Positions 1 to 5,894 of a stretch of 8,089 bases of DNA are shown piece after piece. The notes under the pieces are model-generated. The model was given only the letters and a program-made list of their open reading frames with translations, ran no database searches and was not told where the DNA came from. A program made the translations under genes and the position numbers. The stretch is from contig MELN01000021.1 in the NCBI GenBank assembly GCA_001768675.1, forward strand, positions 33,744 to 41,832. Reading direction: 5' to 3'. Numbering within the stretch: the first letter of the stretch is position 1; the number at the start of each line of letters is the position of its first letter. The DNA comes from Actinobacteria bacterium RBG_16_64_13. GTDB taxonomy: Bacteria; Actinomycetota; Thermoleophilia; RBG-16-64-13.

Positions 1-702
1 GAAACCTCCACGGCTCAAGGCCGAGTGCGGGTCTTCGAGGAGGTCGCGCAGATAATGGGCCGGGCATCGTCGCTGAAGGAACGGGAGGAAGAGATCCCCC
101 TTGTTGCCGATCGGCTGCGGCTTTCCCCCGAAAGTGTGGCCCTGCTGCTGCGCGGCAAACCCGCCCAGTCTCGGTCCCGGGAGCGGGGTTCCTCCGACCG
201 AGCGCAGTCGCCCATGACCAAGCTTCTACTGAGCAGCGAGGCGGCCGTCGAGCGGGACTTCTTGGTCGCGGCCGCCTGCAACCCCGGGCGCGCCGGTCAA
301 CTGCTGGCCGCCTTGAGTCCCGAACATTTTGCCGATCCCAGCAATCGCGAGGTGTTCATCGGCCTGCGCGATGCTTTTGCCCTGATCACCGGCCCCGAAG
401 ACAGCGAGGCTGCTTTCGCCCAATTGGGAGCGCGGGCACGGGGAGATTCGGACGCGGGGCCCCTCTTCGTGCGTGTGGTCATGGAGGCCGACCAGGGCCG
501 CTACTCCTTGGCGGTCCTGGAAGAACTTCACCTGCGTTTGCAGGAGCAGCAGTTAAGCCGGCAGATCAACGCCCTTCGGGCCACACTCGATCGTGAGGGC
601 GATGTGGCCGAGGAGCAGCGGCGCCTGCTGCATCTCGAGCGGCTGCGCCAGCGCGTCCGCGCGAGTCTCACGAACCTCGATCCAGAGGAAGGCCGGGCCT
701 AG
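1..702 (+). CDS. dnaG: DNA primase DnaG, C-terminal part (5' end outside window)
   Basis: This is the 3' part of the primase gene, which makes RNA primers for chromosome replication. The reading frame is open from base 1 (it begins E-T-S-T-A-Q-G-R), so the GTG at 25 is internal and not a start; 233 codons are visible. The opening residues resemble the 'STPEGR' stretch that follows the TOPRIM catalytic core in bacterial DnaG, and the next helical segment (LRLSPESVALLL, about residues 38-49) fits the end of that core. A charged linker follows, about residues 53-74. From about residue 75 (LLLSSEAAVERDFLVAAA) the sequence resembles the C-terminal domain that contacts the DnaB helicase. Zinc finger and TOPRIM domains are not visible because they lie upstream of the window. 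The stop TAG directly abuts the ATG of rpoD, which indicates co-transcription and probable translational coupling. The family call is firm because sequence and position agree. Confidence 0.88.
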   Translation, partial: ETSTAQGRVRVFEEVAQIMGRASSLKEREEEIPLVADRLRLSPESVALLLRGKPAQSRSRERGSSDRAQSPMTKLLLSSEAAVERDFLVAAACNPGRAGQLLAALSPEHFADPSNREVFIGLRDAFALITGPEDSEAAFAQLGARARGDSDAGPLFVRVVMEADQGRYSLAVLEELHLRLQEQQLSRQINALRATLDREGDVAEEQRRLLHLERLRQRVRASLTNLDPEEGRA

Positions 703-1788
703 ATGAATCGGGAAGATACTGAACTGACGGCCGAGGTGCTCCAGGGAGTCCTCGATCAAGCTCGGGTCCAGGGTTCGCTCACTGTCGACGAGGTCAGCGC
801 GTTGGTGCAGGACGCCGACCTGTCCCCCGGTGAGGCCGAATTTCTCTATTCCCTCCTGGGCGACTTGGGTGTAGAGGTCGTCGACGAGCAGGCAGAGGAG
901 TCCGGGGACTTCGCCGAAGAAGAGGAGTTTCTCAACTACCTTGACGTGACGATCGACCACACCGTGGACGATCCGGTGCGCATGTACCTGCGGGAGATCG
1001 GGCAGGTACCCCTCCTGACCTCCGAGCAAGAGATAGAACTGGCCAAGCTTGTCGAGAAGAAGGATGTGGAGGCCAAAAGGCGGCTCACCGAGGCCAATCT
1101 GCGCCTCGTTGTCTCGATCGCGAAACGGTACATGGGCCGTGGGCTCCTGTTCCTCGATCTCATCCAGGAAGGGAATCTGGGACTCATCAGGGCGGTGGAG
1201 AAGTTCGACCACCGGTTGGGCTACAAGTTCTCCACGTACGCCACCTGGTGGATACGGCAGGCGGTCACGCGAGCCATCGCCGACCAGGCTCGGACCATAC
1301 GGGTGCCCGTGCACGCCGTCGAGACCATCAATAAGCTCAACCGTATCCAGCGAGAGCTGCTGCAGAAGAGCGGCAAGGAACCCAGCGTTGTAGAGATCGC
1401 GGCCGCGCTCGGGGTGTCCCCGGGCAAGGTGAGGGACATCCAGAAAGCCACGCAAGAGCCTGTGTCTCTGGAAACGCCTGTCGGCGACGAGGAAGACTCG
1501 GAGCTTGGCGATTTCATCGAGGACGCCGACGCGGACCAGCCTTTGGAGGTGGTCTTTCGGGAGATCAGGCGCGAGGAGTTGTTCCGGGTGCTCGACAGCC
1601 TGCCCGCTCGCGACCGCAAAGTCCTCGAATTGCGGTTTGGCCTGAAGGGTGAGCGCCCCCGGACGTTGGAGGAAGTCGGCGAGCGCTTCGGGGTCACGCG
1701 CGAGCGCATCCGCCAGGTTGAAGCCAAGACACTGAATCGGCTCAAGAACTTCCGTGACGCTCAGGCTCTGCGCGACATCGATGGCTAG
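703..1788 (+). CDS. rpoD: Principal RNA polymerase sigma factor RpoD/SigA (sigma-70, group 1-like)
   Basis: A 361-residue sigma-70 factor that directs RNA polymerase to housekeeping promoters. Visible regions in order: a short region 1.1-like domain (about 7-61, ending GVEVVDE); an acidic linker (about 62-87); region 1.2 (DPVRMYLREIG, 90-100); regions 2.1-2.4 (about 128-200, with TEANLRLVVSIAKRY, FLDLIQEGNLGLIRAVEKFD and the -10-reading helix YATWWIRQAVTRAI); region 3 (about 200-250); region 3.2 finger (VSLETPVGDEEDSELGDFIED, 254-274); and region 4 with the -35-reading helix VTRERIRQVEAK (331-342). The -10 contacts Gln186 and Thr189 and the -35 contacts Arg333, Glu334 and Gln338 match those known in E. 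coli sigma-70. The ATG start directly follows the dnaG stop (TAGATG), with an AGAGGAAGG ribosome binding site at 683-691. The usual IPVHMVE wording of region 3.0 is VPVHAVE here. Its place behind dnaG makes it the syntenic rpoD. A second RpoD-like gene lies at 6303. Confidence 0.95.
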   Translation: MNREDTELTAEVLQGVLDQARVQGSLTVDEVSALVQDADLSPGEAEFLYSLLGDLGVEVVDEQAEESGDFAEEEEFLNYLDVTIDHTVDDPVRMYLREIGQVPLLTSEQEIELAKLVEKKDVEAKRRLTEANLRLVVSIAKRYMGRGLLFLDLIQEGNLGLIRAVEKFDHRLGYKFSTYATWWIRQAVTRAIADQARTIRVPVHAVETINKLNRIQRELLQKSGKEPSVVEIAAALGVSPGKVRDIQKATQEPVSLETPVGDEEDSELGDFIEDADADQPLEVVFREIRREELFRVLDSLPARDRKVLELRFGLKGERPRTLEEVGERFGVTRERIRQVEAKTLNRLKNFRDAQALRDIDG

Positions 1789-1830
1789 GCGCTCGCGGGC
1801 AAGGATTTCCAAAATCGGCCTAAATAAGCC

Positions 1831-1859
1831 TTGACCCAGCCTCCAGGTTTCGCTACTGT
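1831..1859 (+). promoter_or_regulatory. Sigma-70-type promoter of the cold-shock gene
   Basis: A TTGACC -35 box (1831-1836; 5 of 6 consensus bases) and a TACTGT -10 box (1854-1859; 4 of 6) are separated by exactly 17 bp in the gap after rpoD. Transcription would start near 1866 and give a leader of about 87 nt before the TTG start of the cold-shock gene. This makes the gene independent of the dnaG-rpoD operon. No convincing terminator for rpoD is visible between 1789 and 1830, so some readthrough is possible. Confidence 0.7.
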
Positions 1860-1864
1860 AGCGC

Positions 1865-1891
1865 CGCGGGTCTGGAAAACACCGGACCGCG
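1865..1891 (+). other. 5' leader hairpin of the cold-shock mRNA
   Basis: CGCGG (1865-1869), a bulged G and TCTGG (1871-1875) pair with CCGGACCGCG (1882-1891) around an AAAACA loop. This is a ten-pair stem with one bulge and one G-U pair, lying at the predicted 5' end of the transcript. Long structured leaders are typical of cold-shock mRNAs, where they affect stability and temperature-dependent translation. That role here is inference; the pairing is seen directly. Confidence 0.45.
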
Positions 1892-1952
1892 TGCGTTAGA
1901 GTGGGGTGGGCCCGGTTACCGTGTCGCCCCGAAACACATGGAGGTTGCAGGG

Positions 1953-2156
1953 TTGGCTGAGGGGACTGTCAAGTGGTTTAGTCCCGAAAAGGGCTACGGA
2001 TTCATTGAACAGCCGGAGGGAGAGGATCTCTTCGTCCATTTCAGTGAGGTCCAGGTCGAGGGTTTTCGCACACTCTCTGAGGGGCAGGCTGTTCGATTCG
2101 ACGTGGTCCAAGGACCGAAGGGCCTTCAAGCGGCGAACGTCGCGCCGGTGGTCTAG
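1953..2156 (+). CDS. csp: Cold-shock protein, CspA family
   Basis: A 67-residue cold-shock-domain protein, a single OB fold that binds single-stranded RNA and DNA and melts mRNA structure in the cytoplasm. It starts M-A-E-G-T-V-K-W-F, as the family normally does, and carries RNP1 (KGYGFI, residues 14-19) and RNP2 (LFVHF, about 27-31). An ATG at 1938 in the same frame would give 72 residues, but no ribosome binding site precedes it. The TTG at 1953 has GGAGG at 1940-1944 with 8 bp spacing and gives the family's usual N-terminus, so TTG is preferred. The gene stands alone: its own promoter is at 1831-1859 and a strong terminator at 2185-2211. Identification is secure; only the start is debatable. 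Confidence 0.93.
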   Translation: MAEGTVKWFSPEKGYGFIEQPEGEDLFVHFSEVQVEGFRTLSEGQAVRFDVVQGPKGLQAANVAPVV

Positions 2157-2184
2157 ACGCGAAGAGCTATCTCTTCCAATTACC

Positions 2185-2211
2185 AAAGCCCCGCTCAAAC
2201 GGGGCTTTTTT
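2185..2211 (+). terminator. Intrinsic terminator of the cold-shock gene
   Basis: A perfect 9-bp stem AAAGCCCCG (2185-2193) / CGGGGCTTT (2200-2208) encloses a CTCAAA loop and runs into six T residues (2206-2211). It lies 28 bp after the csp stop and is the clearest terminator in the window. Confidence 0.92.
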
Positions 2212-2257
2212 GTTGCTGCGGTTTCTCGCTAAAGTACTCGCGACCTCGTGCCGATAG

Positions 2258-2329
2258 GAAAACCGAGAGTTTCCCATTCAAAACTCTCCTTTCTCCTCTC
2301 GGGCGCCTGGCCAGGGCGCCCTTTTTTCT
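2258..2329 (+). repeat. Tandem hairpin-linker-terminator module, copy 1 (candidate small RNA or leader)
   Basis: This is the first of two related non-coding modules between csp and gatC. After GAAAA (2258-2262) comes a perfect 8-bp stem, GAGAGTTT (2265-2272) with AAACTCTC (2281-2288), around the loop CCCATTCA. A CU-rich single-stranded linker (2289-2300, ending CTCCTCTC) leads into a second hairpin, GGGCGCC (2301-2307) with GGCGCCC (2315-2321), and six T residues. Copy 2 at 2375-2449 repeats the same order with changed bases. No open reading frame of note lies inside and no convincing promoter was found upstream (TAAAGT at 2230-2235 is a weak -10 candidate without a good -35). It matches no riboswitch consensus I recognise. 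It could be a small RNA, an attenuator or a duplicated terminator region. Confidence 0.7.
2301..2327 (+). terminator. Intrinsic terminator within repeat copy 1
   Basis: A 7-bp GC stem GGGCGCC (2301-2307) / GGCGCCC (2315-2321) with a TGGCCAG loop is followed by TTTTTT at 2322-2327. It ends whatever transcript carries the hairpin at 2265-2288. The csp transcript should already have ended at 2211, so this second terminator implies either a separate transcript or a backup stop. Confidence 0.8.
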
Positions 2330-2374
2330 GCGTGAACCCCGGGGCGCCTGAGCAGGTATCGACGATATCGCAGC

Positions 2375-2449
2375 GAAAAGAATGGCGAGAGTAACCCATT
2401 CAGACTCTCACTCTCCTCTCGGGCGCCTGGGCGAGGCGCCCTCTTTTTC
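2375..2449 (+). repeat. Tandem hairpin-linker-terminator module, copy 2
   Basis: Second copy of the module at 2258-2329. GAAAA (2375-2379) is followed by stem GAGAGT (2387-2392) / ACTCTC (2404-2409), with an 11-nt loop that keeps the CCCATTCA core (2395-2402). The CU-rich linker (2410-2420) again ends CTCCTCTC, then comes GGGCGCC (2421-2427) / GGCGCCC (2435-2441) and a T-rich tail. The stems, loop core, linker and terminator are conserved, while the sequence just before the first stem differs (GAATGGC here, CC in copy 1). GAATGG at 2380-2385 can also pair with CCATTC in the loop (2396-2401), giving a competing hairpin that copy 1 lacks. Between the copies (2330-2374) a third GGGCGCCTG occurs at 2342 without its pairing arm or T tract; otherwise nothing is recognised there. 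Confidence 0.7.
2421..2448 (+). terminator. Intrinsic terminator within repeat copy 2
   Basis: The 7-bp stem GGGCGCC (2421-2427) / GGCGCCC (2435-2441), loop TGGGCGA, is followed by TCTTTTT (2442-2448). The T tract is broken by one C, so it may be somewhat weaker than copy 1. Its end lies five bases from the TATAAT box of the presumed gat promoter. Confidence 0.75.
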
Positions 2450-2452
2450 GGC

Positions 2453-2458
2453 TATAAT
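2453..2458 (+). promoter_or_regulatory. Consensus -10 box, probable gatCAB promoter
   Basis: A perfect TATAAT hexamer stands out in GC-rich surroundings 79 bp before the gatC ATG. Transcription would start near 2465 and give a leader of about 72 nt. No -35 box is visible: the bases 16-18 bp upstream fall in the GC stem of the preceding terminator, and there is no TGn extended -10. It may therefore need an activator, depend on an upstream element, or be weak. The leader (2465-2536) shows no clear element apart from the ribosome binding site GAGGGGAG at 2522-2529. Confidence 0.5.
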
Positions 2459-2536
2459 CCACCGGGCTCGCGGGTGCCGGCCAAGCTTCTCGCCGCTCTT
2501 CGCGACCGATTCACTCGTCCCGAGGGGAGCTGCGCG

Positions 2537-2818
2537 ATGATTTCCCGGCAAGAGGTAGAGCACGTCGCAAAACTTGCGCGCCTTCACTTCGACGAGGAAG
2601 AGCTCGCCCGTCTGCAGCCCGAGTTGGGGCAGATCATCGACTATGTGCGACAGCTTGCCGAACTGGACCTTTCCGGCCTGGAGCCGACCTCGCACGCGGT
2701 ACCTCTGAAGAACGTCCTGCGCCCGGATGAACCGGTGGCCGGCCTCTCGCAGGCCGAGGCCACCAGCAATGGGCCGGACGTGGAGCGGGGCCAGTTCGTG
2801 GTCCCGAGGATCGGCTAA
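2537..2818 (+). CDS. gatC: Glu-tRNA(Gln)/Asp-tRNA(Asn) amidotransferase subunit C
   Basis: A 93-residue GatC, the small subunit that wraps around GatA and joins it to GatB in the amidotransferase forming Gln-tRNA(Gln), and often Asn-tRNA(Asn), from mischarged Glu-tRNA and Asp-tRNA. The N-terminus MISRQEVEHVAKLARL, the central IIDYVRQLAELDLSGLEPTS and the C-terminal DEPVAGL..FVVPRIG follow the family pattern, and the length is typical (about 95). A GTG at 2474 in the same frame would add 21 residues of no family resemblance. The ATG at 2537 has a good ribosome binding site, GAGGGGAG at 2522-2529, and is preferred. It is the first gene of gatCAB; gatA begins 5 bp after its stop. Confidence 0.95.
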   Translation: MISRQEVEHVAKLARLHFDEEELARLQPELGQIIDYVRQLAELDLSGLEPTSHAVPLKNVLRPDEPVAGLSQAEATSNGPDVERGQFVVPRIG

Positions 2819-2823
2819 GCCTA

Positions 2824-4290
2824 GTGGACGTCACCACTCTCACCGCTCACCGTTGCCGGGAGCTGCTGGCAGCCGGGGAGGTCTCGGCTGTCGAGCTGAC
2901 ACGGGCCTACCTCGACCGCATCGCCGCCACGGACGGCGCTGTTCAGGCCTACCTGGCGGTCGATGCGGCGGGTGCCGTGGCCGCGGCAGCCGCTGTGGAT
3001 GCGAAGCCACGGGGCGAGCGGCTGCCCTGGGAAGGCGTGCCCATCGGTCTGAAAGACGTTCTTTGCGTCAAGGGAATGGAAACCACCTGCGGGTCGCGCA
3101 TTCTCAAGGGCTACATCCCACCGTACGACGCTACGGTCATCGCCAAGCTGCGGGACGCCGGGCTGATCTTTCTGGGTAAGTTGAACATGGACGAGTTCGC
3201 AATGGGGAGCTCGACCGAGAACTCGGCCTTTCAGACAACGCGGAACCCCTGGGACCTCGACCGCGTTCCGGGCGGCTCCAGTGGCGGCTCCGCCGCCTGC
3301 GTCGCCGCCTCCGAGGCACCCTGGGCCCTGGGCACCGACACCGGGGGCTCCATCCGGCAGCCCGCCTCCCTGTGCGGAGTCGTCGGCCTCAAGCCCACCT
3401 ATGGGGCGGTAAGCCGTTACGGGTTGGTCGCCTTCGCCAGCTCCCTCGACCAGATCGGGTCGCTCACTCGCGACGTGAGGGACGCGGCGGCTCTTCTCGA
3501 CCTGATCGCCGGGCGCGACCCGCGCGACTCCACCAGTATCGGCCTGCCGGAGCCGGTCGGCGAACCCGGTCGCACCAGCCTGGAGGGGCTGCGGTTCGGG
3601 GTCATCGGGGAACTCATCGGCGACGCCTGCGAGCCCGGCGTGCGCGAGGTGTTCGACTCGGCCGTGGATGCCATCGGGACGCTGGGTGGGGTCTGCGAGG
3701 AAGTCAGCCTGCCCAGCGTGGAGCGCGGCATCGCCGCGTACTACCTTATCGCTCCCTCTGAGGCCAGCTCCAACCTGGCCCGGTTCGACGGGGTCCGCTA
3801 CGGGCACCGCACCGCCGAGAGCGAAGACCTCTACGAGATGTACGTGCGCACCCGCAGCGAGGGCTTTGGCGCCGAGGTCAAGCGGCGCATCATGATCGGC
3901 ACTTACGCCCTTTCCGCCGGCTACTACGACGCCTACTACGCGCAGGCACAACGGACCCGAACTCTCATCATCCAGGATTTTGCCCGCGCCTTCGCCGCCT
4001 TCGACTTTCTGATCTCGCCCACTTCGCCCTCGGTGGCCTTCAAGATCGGGGAGAGGACGGCCGATCCGCTCTCCATGTACCTCTCCGACCTGTGCACCAT
4101 CCCGGTCAACTTGGCGGCGCTACCCGGGATCAGCATCCCGGCGGGCTTCTCGGCCGGATTGCCGGTAGGGCTTCAGATCATCGGACCGCATTTCTCCGAA
4201 CGGGGGATGCTGGGTGCGGCCCACGCCCTCGAGCACCATCTGCGCGTCAACGTGATGCCGCCGCTCGCGGCGCCGGAGGCGGCACGATGA
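2824..4290 (+). CDS. gatA: Glu-tRNA(Gln)/Asp-tRNA(Asn) amidotransferase subunit A (amidase)
   Basis: A 488-residue amidase-signature enzyme that hydrolyses glutamine and delivers ammonia to GatB for transamidation of mischarged tRNA. The catalytic Lys-Ser-Ser triad is intact: Lys77 in VPIGLKDVL, the cis-Ser at 152 in PGGSSGGSAA, and nucleophile Ser176 in GTDTGGSIRQP. The latter two belong to the Gly/Ser-rich amidase signature (about 149-195). The C-terminal part ends PAGFSAGLPVGLQIIGPHFSE, typical of GatA, and the total length is normal for the family. The start is GTG at 2824, five bases after the gatC stop; only a distant GAGGA (2806-2810) is upstream, so translation probably depends on coupling to gatC. 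The stop overlaps the gatB start (ATGA). Confidence 0.97.
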   Translation: MDVTTLTAHRCRELLAAGEVSAVELTRAYLDRIAATDGAVQAYLAVDAAGAVAAAAAVDAKPRGERLPWEGVPIGLKDVLCVKGMETTCGSRILKGYIPPYDATVIAKLRDAGLIFLGKLNMDEFAMGSSTENSAFQTTRNPWDLDRVPGGSSGGSAACVAASEAPWALGTDTGGSIRQPASLCGVVGLKPTYGAVSRYGLVAFASSLDQIGSLTRDVRDAAALLDLIAGRDPRDSTSIGLPEPVGEPGRTSLEGLRFGVIGELIGDACEPGVREVFDSAVDAIGTLGGVCEEVSLPSVERGIAAYYLIAPSEASSNLARFDGVRYGHRTAESEDLYEMYVRTRSEGFGAEVKRRIMIGTYALSAGYYDAYYAQAQRTRTLIIQDFARAFAAFDFLISPTSPSVAFKIGERTADPLSMYLSDLCTIPVNLAALPGISIPAGFSAGLPVGLQIIGPHFSERGMLGAAHALEHHLRVNVMPPLAAPEAAR

Positions 4291-5783
4291 GCGCGCGTCC
4301 CACCGGCACGGGCCGCGAGCGCTGGGAGGCCGTCATCGGCCTGGAGATCCACGTGCAGCTCAATACCCGCACCAAGATGTTCTGCGGCTGCGAGGTGACC
4401 TTCGGGGAGCCGCCGAACACGCGGGTATGCCCCGTCTGCCTGGGTCACCCCGGTGTGCTGCCGGTGACCAACGAGAAGGCGGTGGAATACGCCACGCGCA
4501 TCGCTCTGGCCCTCGACTGCCGCATCGCCGATCGCACCATCTTCCACCGCAAGAACTACTTCTATCCCGATCTGCCCAAGGCCTACCAGATCTCGCAGTA
4601 CGACCTGCCGCTGGGCATCGGCGGGCACTTGCACGTGGAGCTGGAGGACGGGAGCAACCTGCGGGTCGGCATAACCCGGGTGCACATGGAAGAAGACGCC
4701 GGGAAGCTCATCCACGCGGGCGGGGCCAGCGGACGAATCGACGGGGCCGACTACTCGCTGGCGGACTTCAACCGCGGAGGCACTCCGCTCGTGGAGGTCG
4801 TGAGCGAGCCCGACATCTCGACGCCCGATCAGGCCCGGGCCTACCTGGTGCAGCTCCGCAACCTCGTGGAGCAACTCGGAGTGTCCGACGTCAACATGGA
4901 AGAAGGCTCGCTCCGCTGCGACGCCAACGTGTCCGTGCGCAAGCCGGGCGACCCGCTCGGCACCAAGACCGAGCTCAAGAACATGAACTCTTTCCGCTTT
5001 CTGCATCGAGGACTTGAGGCCGAGATCGAACGGCAGATCGAGGCCCTGGAGTCGGGTGAGTCCATCGTGCAGGAGACGGTCCACTTCGATCCTGCCACCG
5101 GCACCGTGTCGACCCTGCGCAGCAAGGAAGAGGCCCACGATTACCGGTACTTCCCGGAGCCCGACTTGACTCCCATCGAGCTGGACGCGGCCTACGTGGA
5201 GCGGGTGCGGGCCGGGCTGCCCGAGCTTCCGGCGGCCCGCAAGGAACGCCTGGCCGGACAGTACGGTCTGCCTCCCAAAGATGCAGGTCTGCTGGCCGCC
5301 AACAAGCCCCTGGGCGACTACTTCGAGGCCTTGGCCGGAGCCACCGGTGACGCCCGGACGTCGGCCAACTGGGTGTTGGGCGATTTCTCCGCGTACCTCA
5401 ATACGGCCGGACTGGAAGTGGCGGAGTGCCCGGTGACCGTGGCCGCCCTTACCGAACTGCTGGGGCTGATCGCGGATGGCACCCTCTCCGGCAAGATGGC
5501 CAAGGAAGTCTTCGAGACCATGACCTCCACCGGCGAGAGCGCCAGGAGCATCGTGGCCGAAAGGGGGCTGGGCCAGATCTCCGACGCGGGCGAGCTCGAC
5601 GCCATCGTGGCGCGTATCGTGGCTGCCAACCCGGGTCCCGCGGAGGAGTTCCGTCAGGGTCGGGATCGCGTTCTCGGCTTCTTCGTCGGACAGGTGATGA
5701 AAGAGACCAAGGGCCAGGCGAACCCGCAGATGGTCAACGACTTGCTGCGCAAACACCTGGGTTCGCAAGTCTCGCAAGGTTGA
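4287..5783 (+). CDS. gatB: Glu-tRNA(Gln)/Asp-tRNA(Asn) amidotransferase subunit B
   Basis: A 498-residue GatB, the tRNA-binding kinase/transamidase subunit that activates the mischarged aminoacyl end with ATP and accepts ammonia from GatA. It opens with VIGLEIHVQLNT (about 16-27). Four cysteines (33, 35, 48, 51; CGC and CPVC) form the zinc-binding knuckle found in many GatB proteins; from memory, the S. aureus enzyme lacks it. Catalytic-cradle motifs follow: RKNYFYPDLPKAYQISQYD (89-107), HMEEDAGK (134-141), DYSLADFNRGGTPLVEVVSEPD (156-177) and NMEEGSLRCDANVS (204-217). The last 150 or so residues form the helical and YqeY-like tail domains that bind tRNA. The ATG at 4287 overlaps the gatA stop and has GGAGG at 4275-4279. 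An upstream extension of this frame to 4092 lies inside gatA and is not coding. No intrinsic terminator follows. Confidence 0.97.
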   Translation: MSARPTGTGRERWEAVIGLEIHVQLNTRTKMFCGCEVTFGEPPNTRVCPVCLGHPGVLPVTNEKAVEYATRIALALDCRIADRTIFHRKNYFYPDLPKAYQISQYDLPLGIGGHLHVELEDGSNLRVGITRVHMEEDAGKLIHAGGASGRIDGADYSLADFNRGGTPLVEVVSEPDISTPDQARAYLVQLRNLVEQLGVSDVNMEEGSLRCDANVSVRKPGDPLGTKTELKNMNSFRFLHRGLEAEIERQIEALESGESIVQETVHFDPATGTVSTLRSKEEAHDYRYFPEPDLTPIELDAAYVERVRAGLPELPAARKERLAGQYGLPPKDAGLLAANKPLGDYFEALAGATGDARTSANWVLGDFSAYLNTAGLEVAECPVTVAALTELLGLIADGTLSGKMAKEVFETMTSTGESARSIVAERGLGQISDAGELDAIVARIVAANPGPAEEFRQGRDRVLGFFVGQVMKETKGQANPQMVNDLLRKHLGSQVSQG

Positions 5784-5818
5784 AAACCAGACCCATCTCT
5801 GTTACCTTGCCTTACCTT
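5780..5818 (+). promoter_or_regulatory. Candidate hxlR promoter with overlapping TTACCTT direct repeat
   Basis: TTGAAA (5780-5785, overlapping the gatB stop) lies 17 bp before TACCTT (5803-5808), an acceptable -35/-10 pair, though the -10 matches only the key T, A and T positions. The -10 sits in a direct repeat: TTACCTT at 5802-5808 and again at 5812-5818, a 10-bp period of about one helical turn, which would place both copies on the same DNA face. This could be an operator for the HxlR protein encoded downstream. The rest of the gap to 5894 shows only a 4-bp GGCC stem without a T tract. Confidence 0.35.
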
Positions 5819-5894
5819 TGTTGCGGGCCCTGCGAGGCCGGGGCTTCGGAAGAGTGGCGAAAACGTTCGAGCATCCCAGGAAGGTGTCAGCCTC

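Noticed and set aside
553..1812. Long open frame on the minus strand opposite rpoD (419 residues)
   Set aside because: It is a high-GC shadow: the opposite strand encodes an unmistakable sigma factor. A similar minus-strand frame opposite the second sigma resembles it only because the sense proteins are alike.
2342..2350. Third GGGCGCCTG copy as another terminator
   Set aside because: It lacks the matching downstream arm and a T tract; probably a remnant or chance match.
2258..2449. CRISPR-like or insertion-sequence repeat
   Set aside because: Only two diverged copies, made of RNA-type hairpins and T tracts; no spacers, transposase, target duplication or terminal inverted repeats.
2212..2536. 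Known riboswitch or T-box leader for gatCAB
   Set aside because: No T-box sequence, glycine-type aptamer core or other consensus I recognise could be found, so no named element is claimed.
2474..2536. GTG at 2474 as gatC start
   Set aside because: The added residues do not resemble GatC, and the ATG at 2537 has a well-placed GAGGGGAG site.
4173..5777. 534-residue minus-strand open frame opposite gatB
   Set aside because: Caused by codon bias of gatB on the plus strand; no recognisable domain and no ribosome site. The same applies to 2821-3951 opposite gatA.
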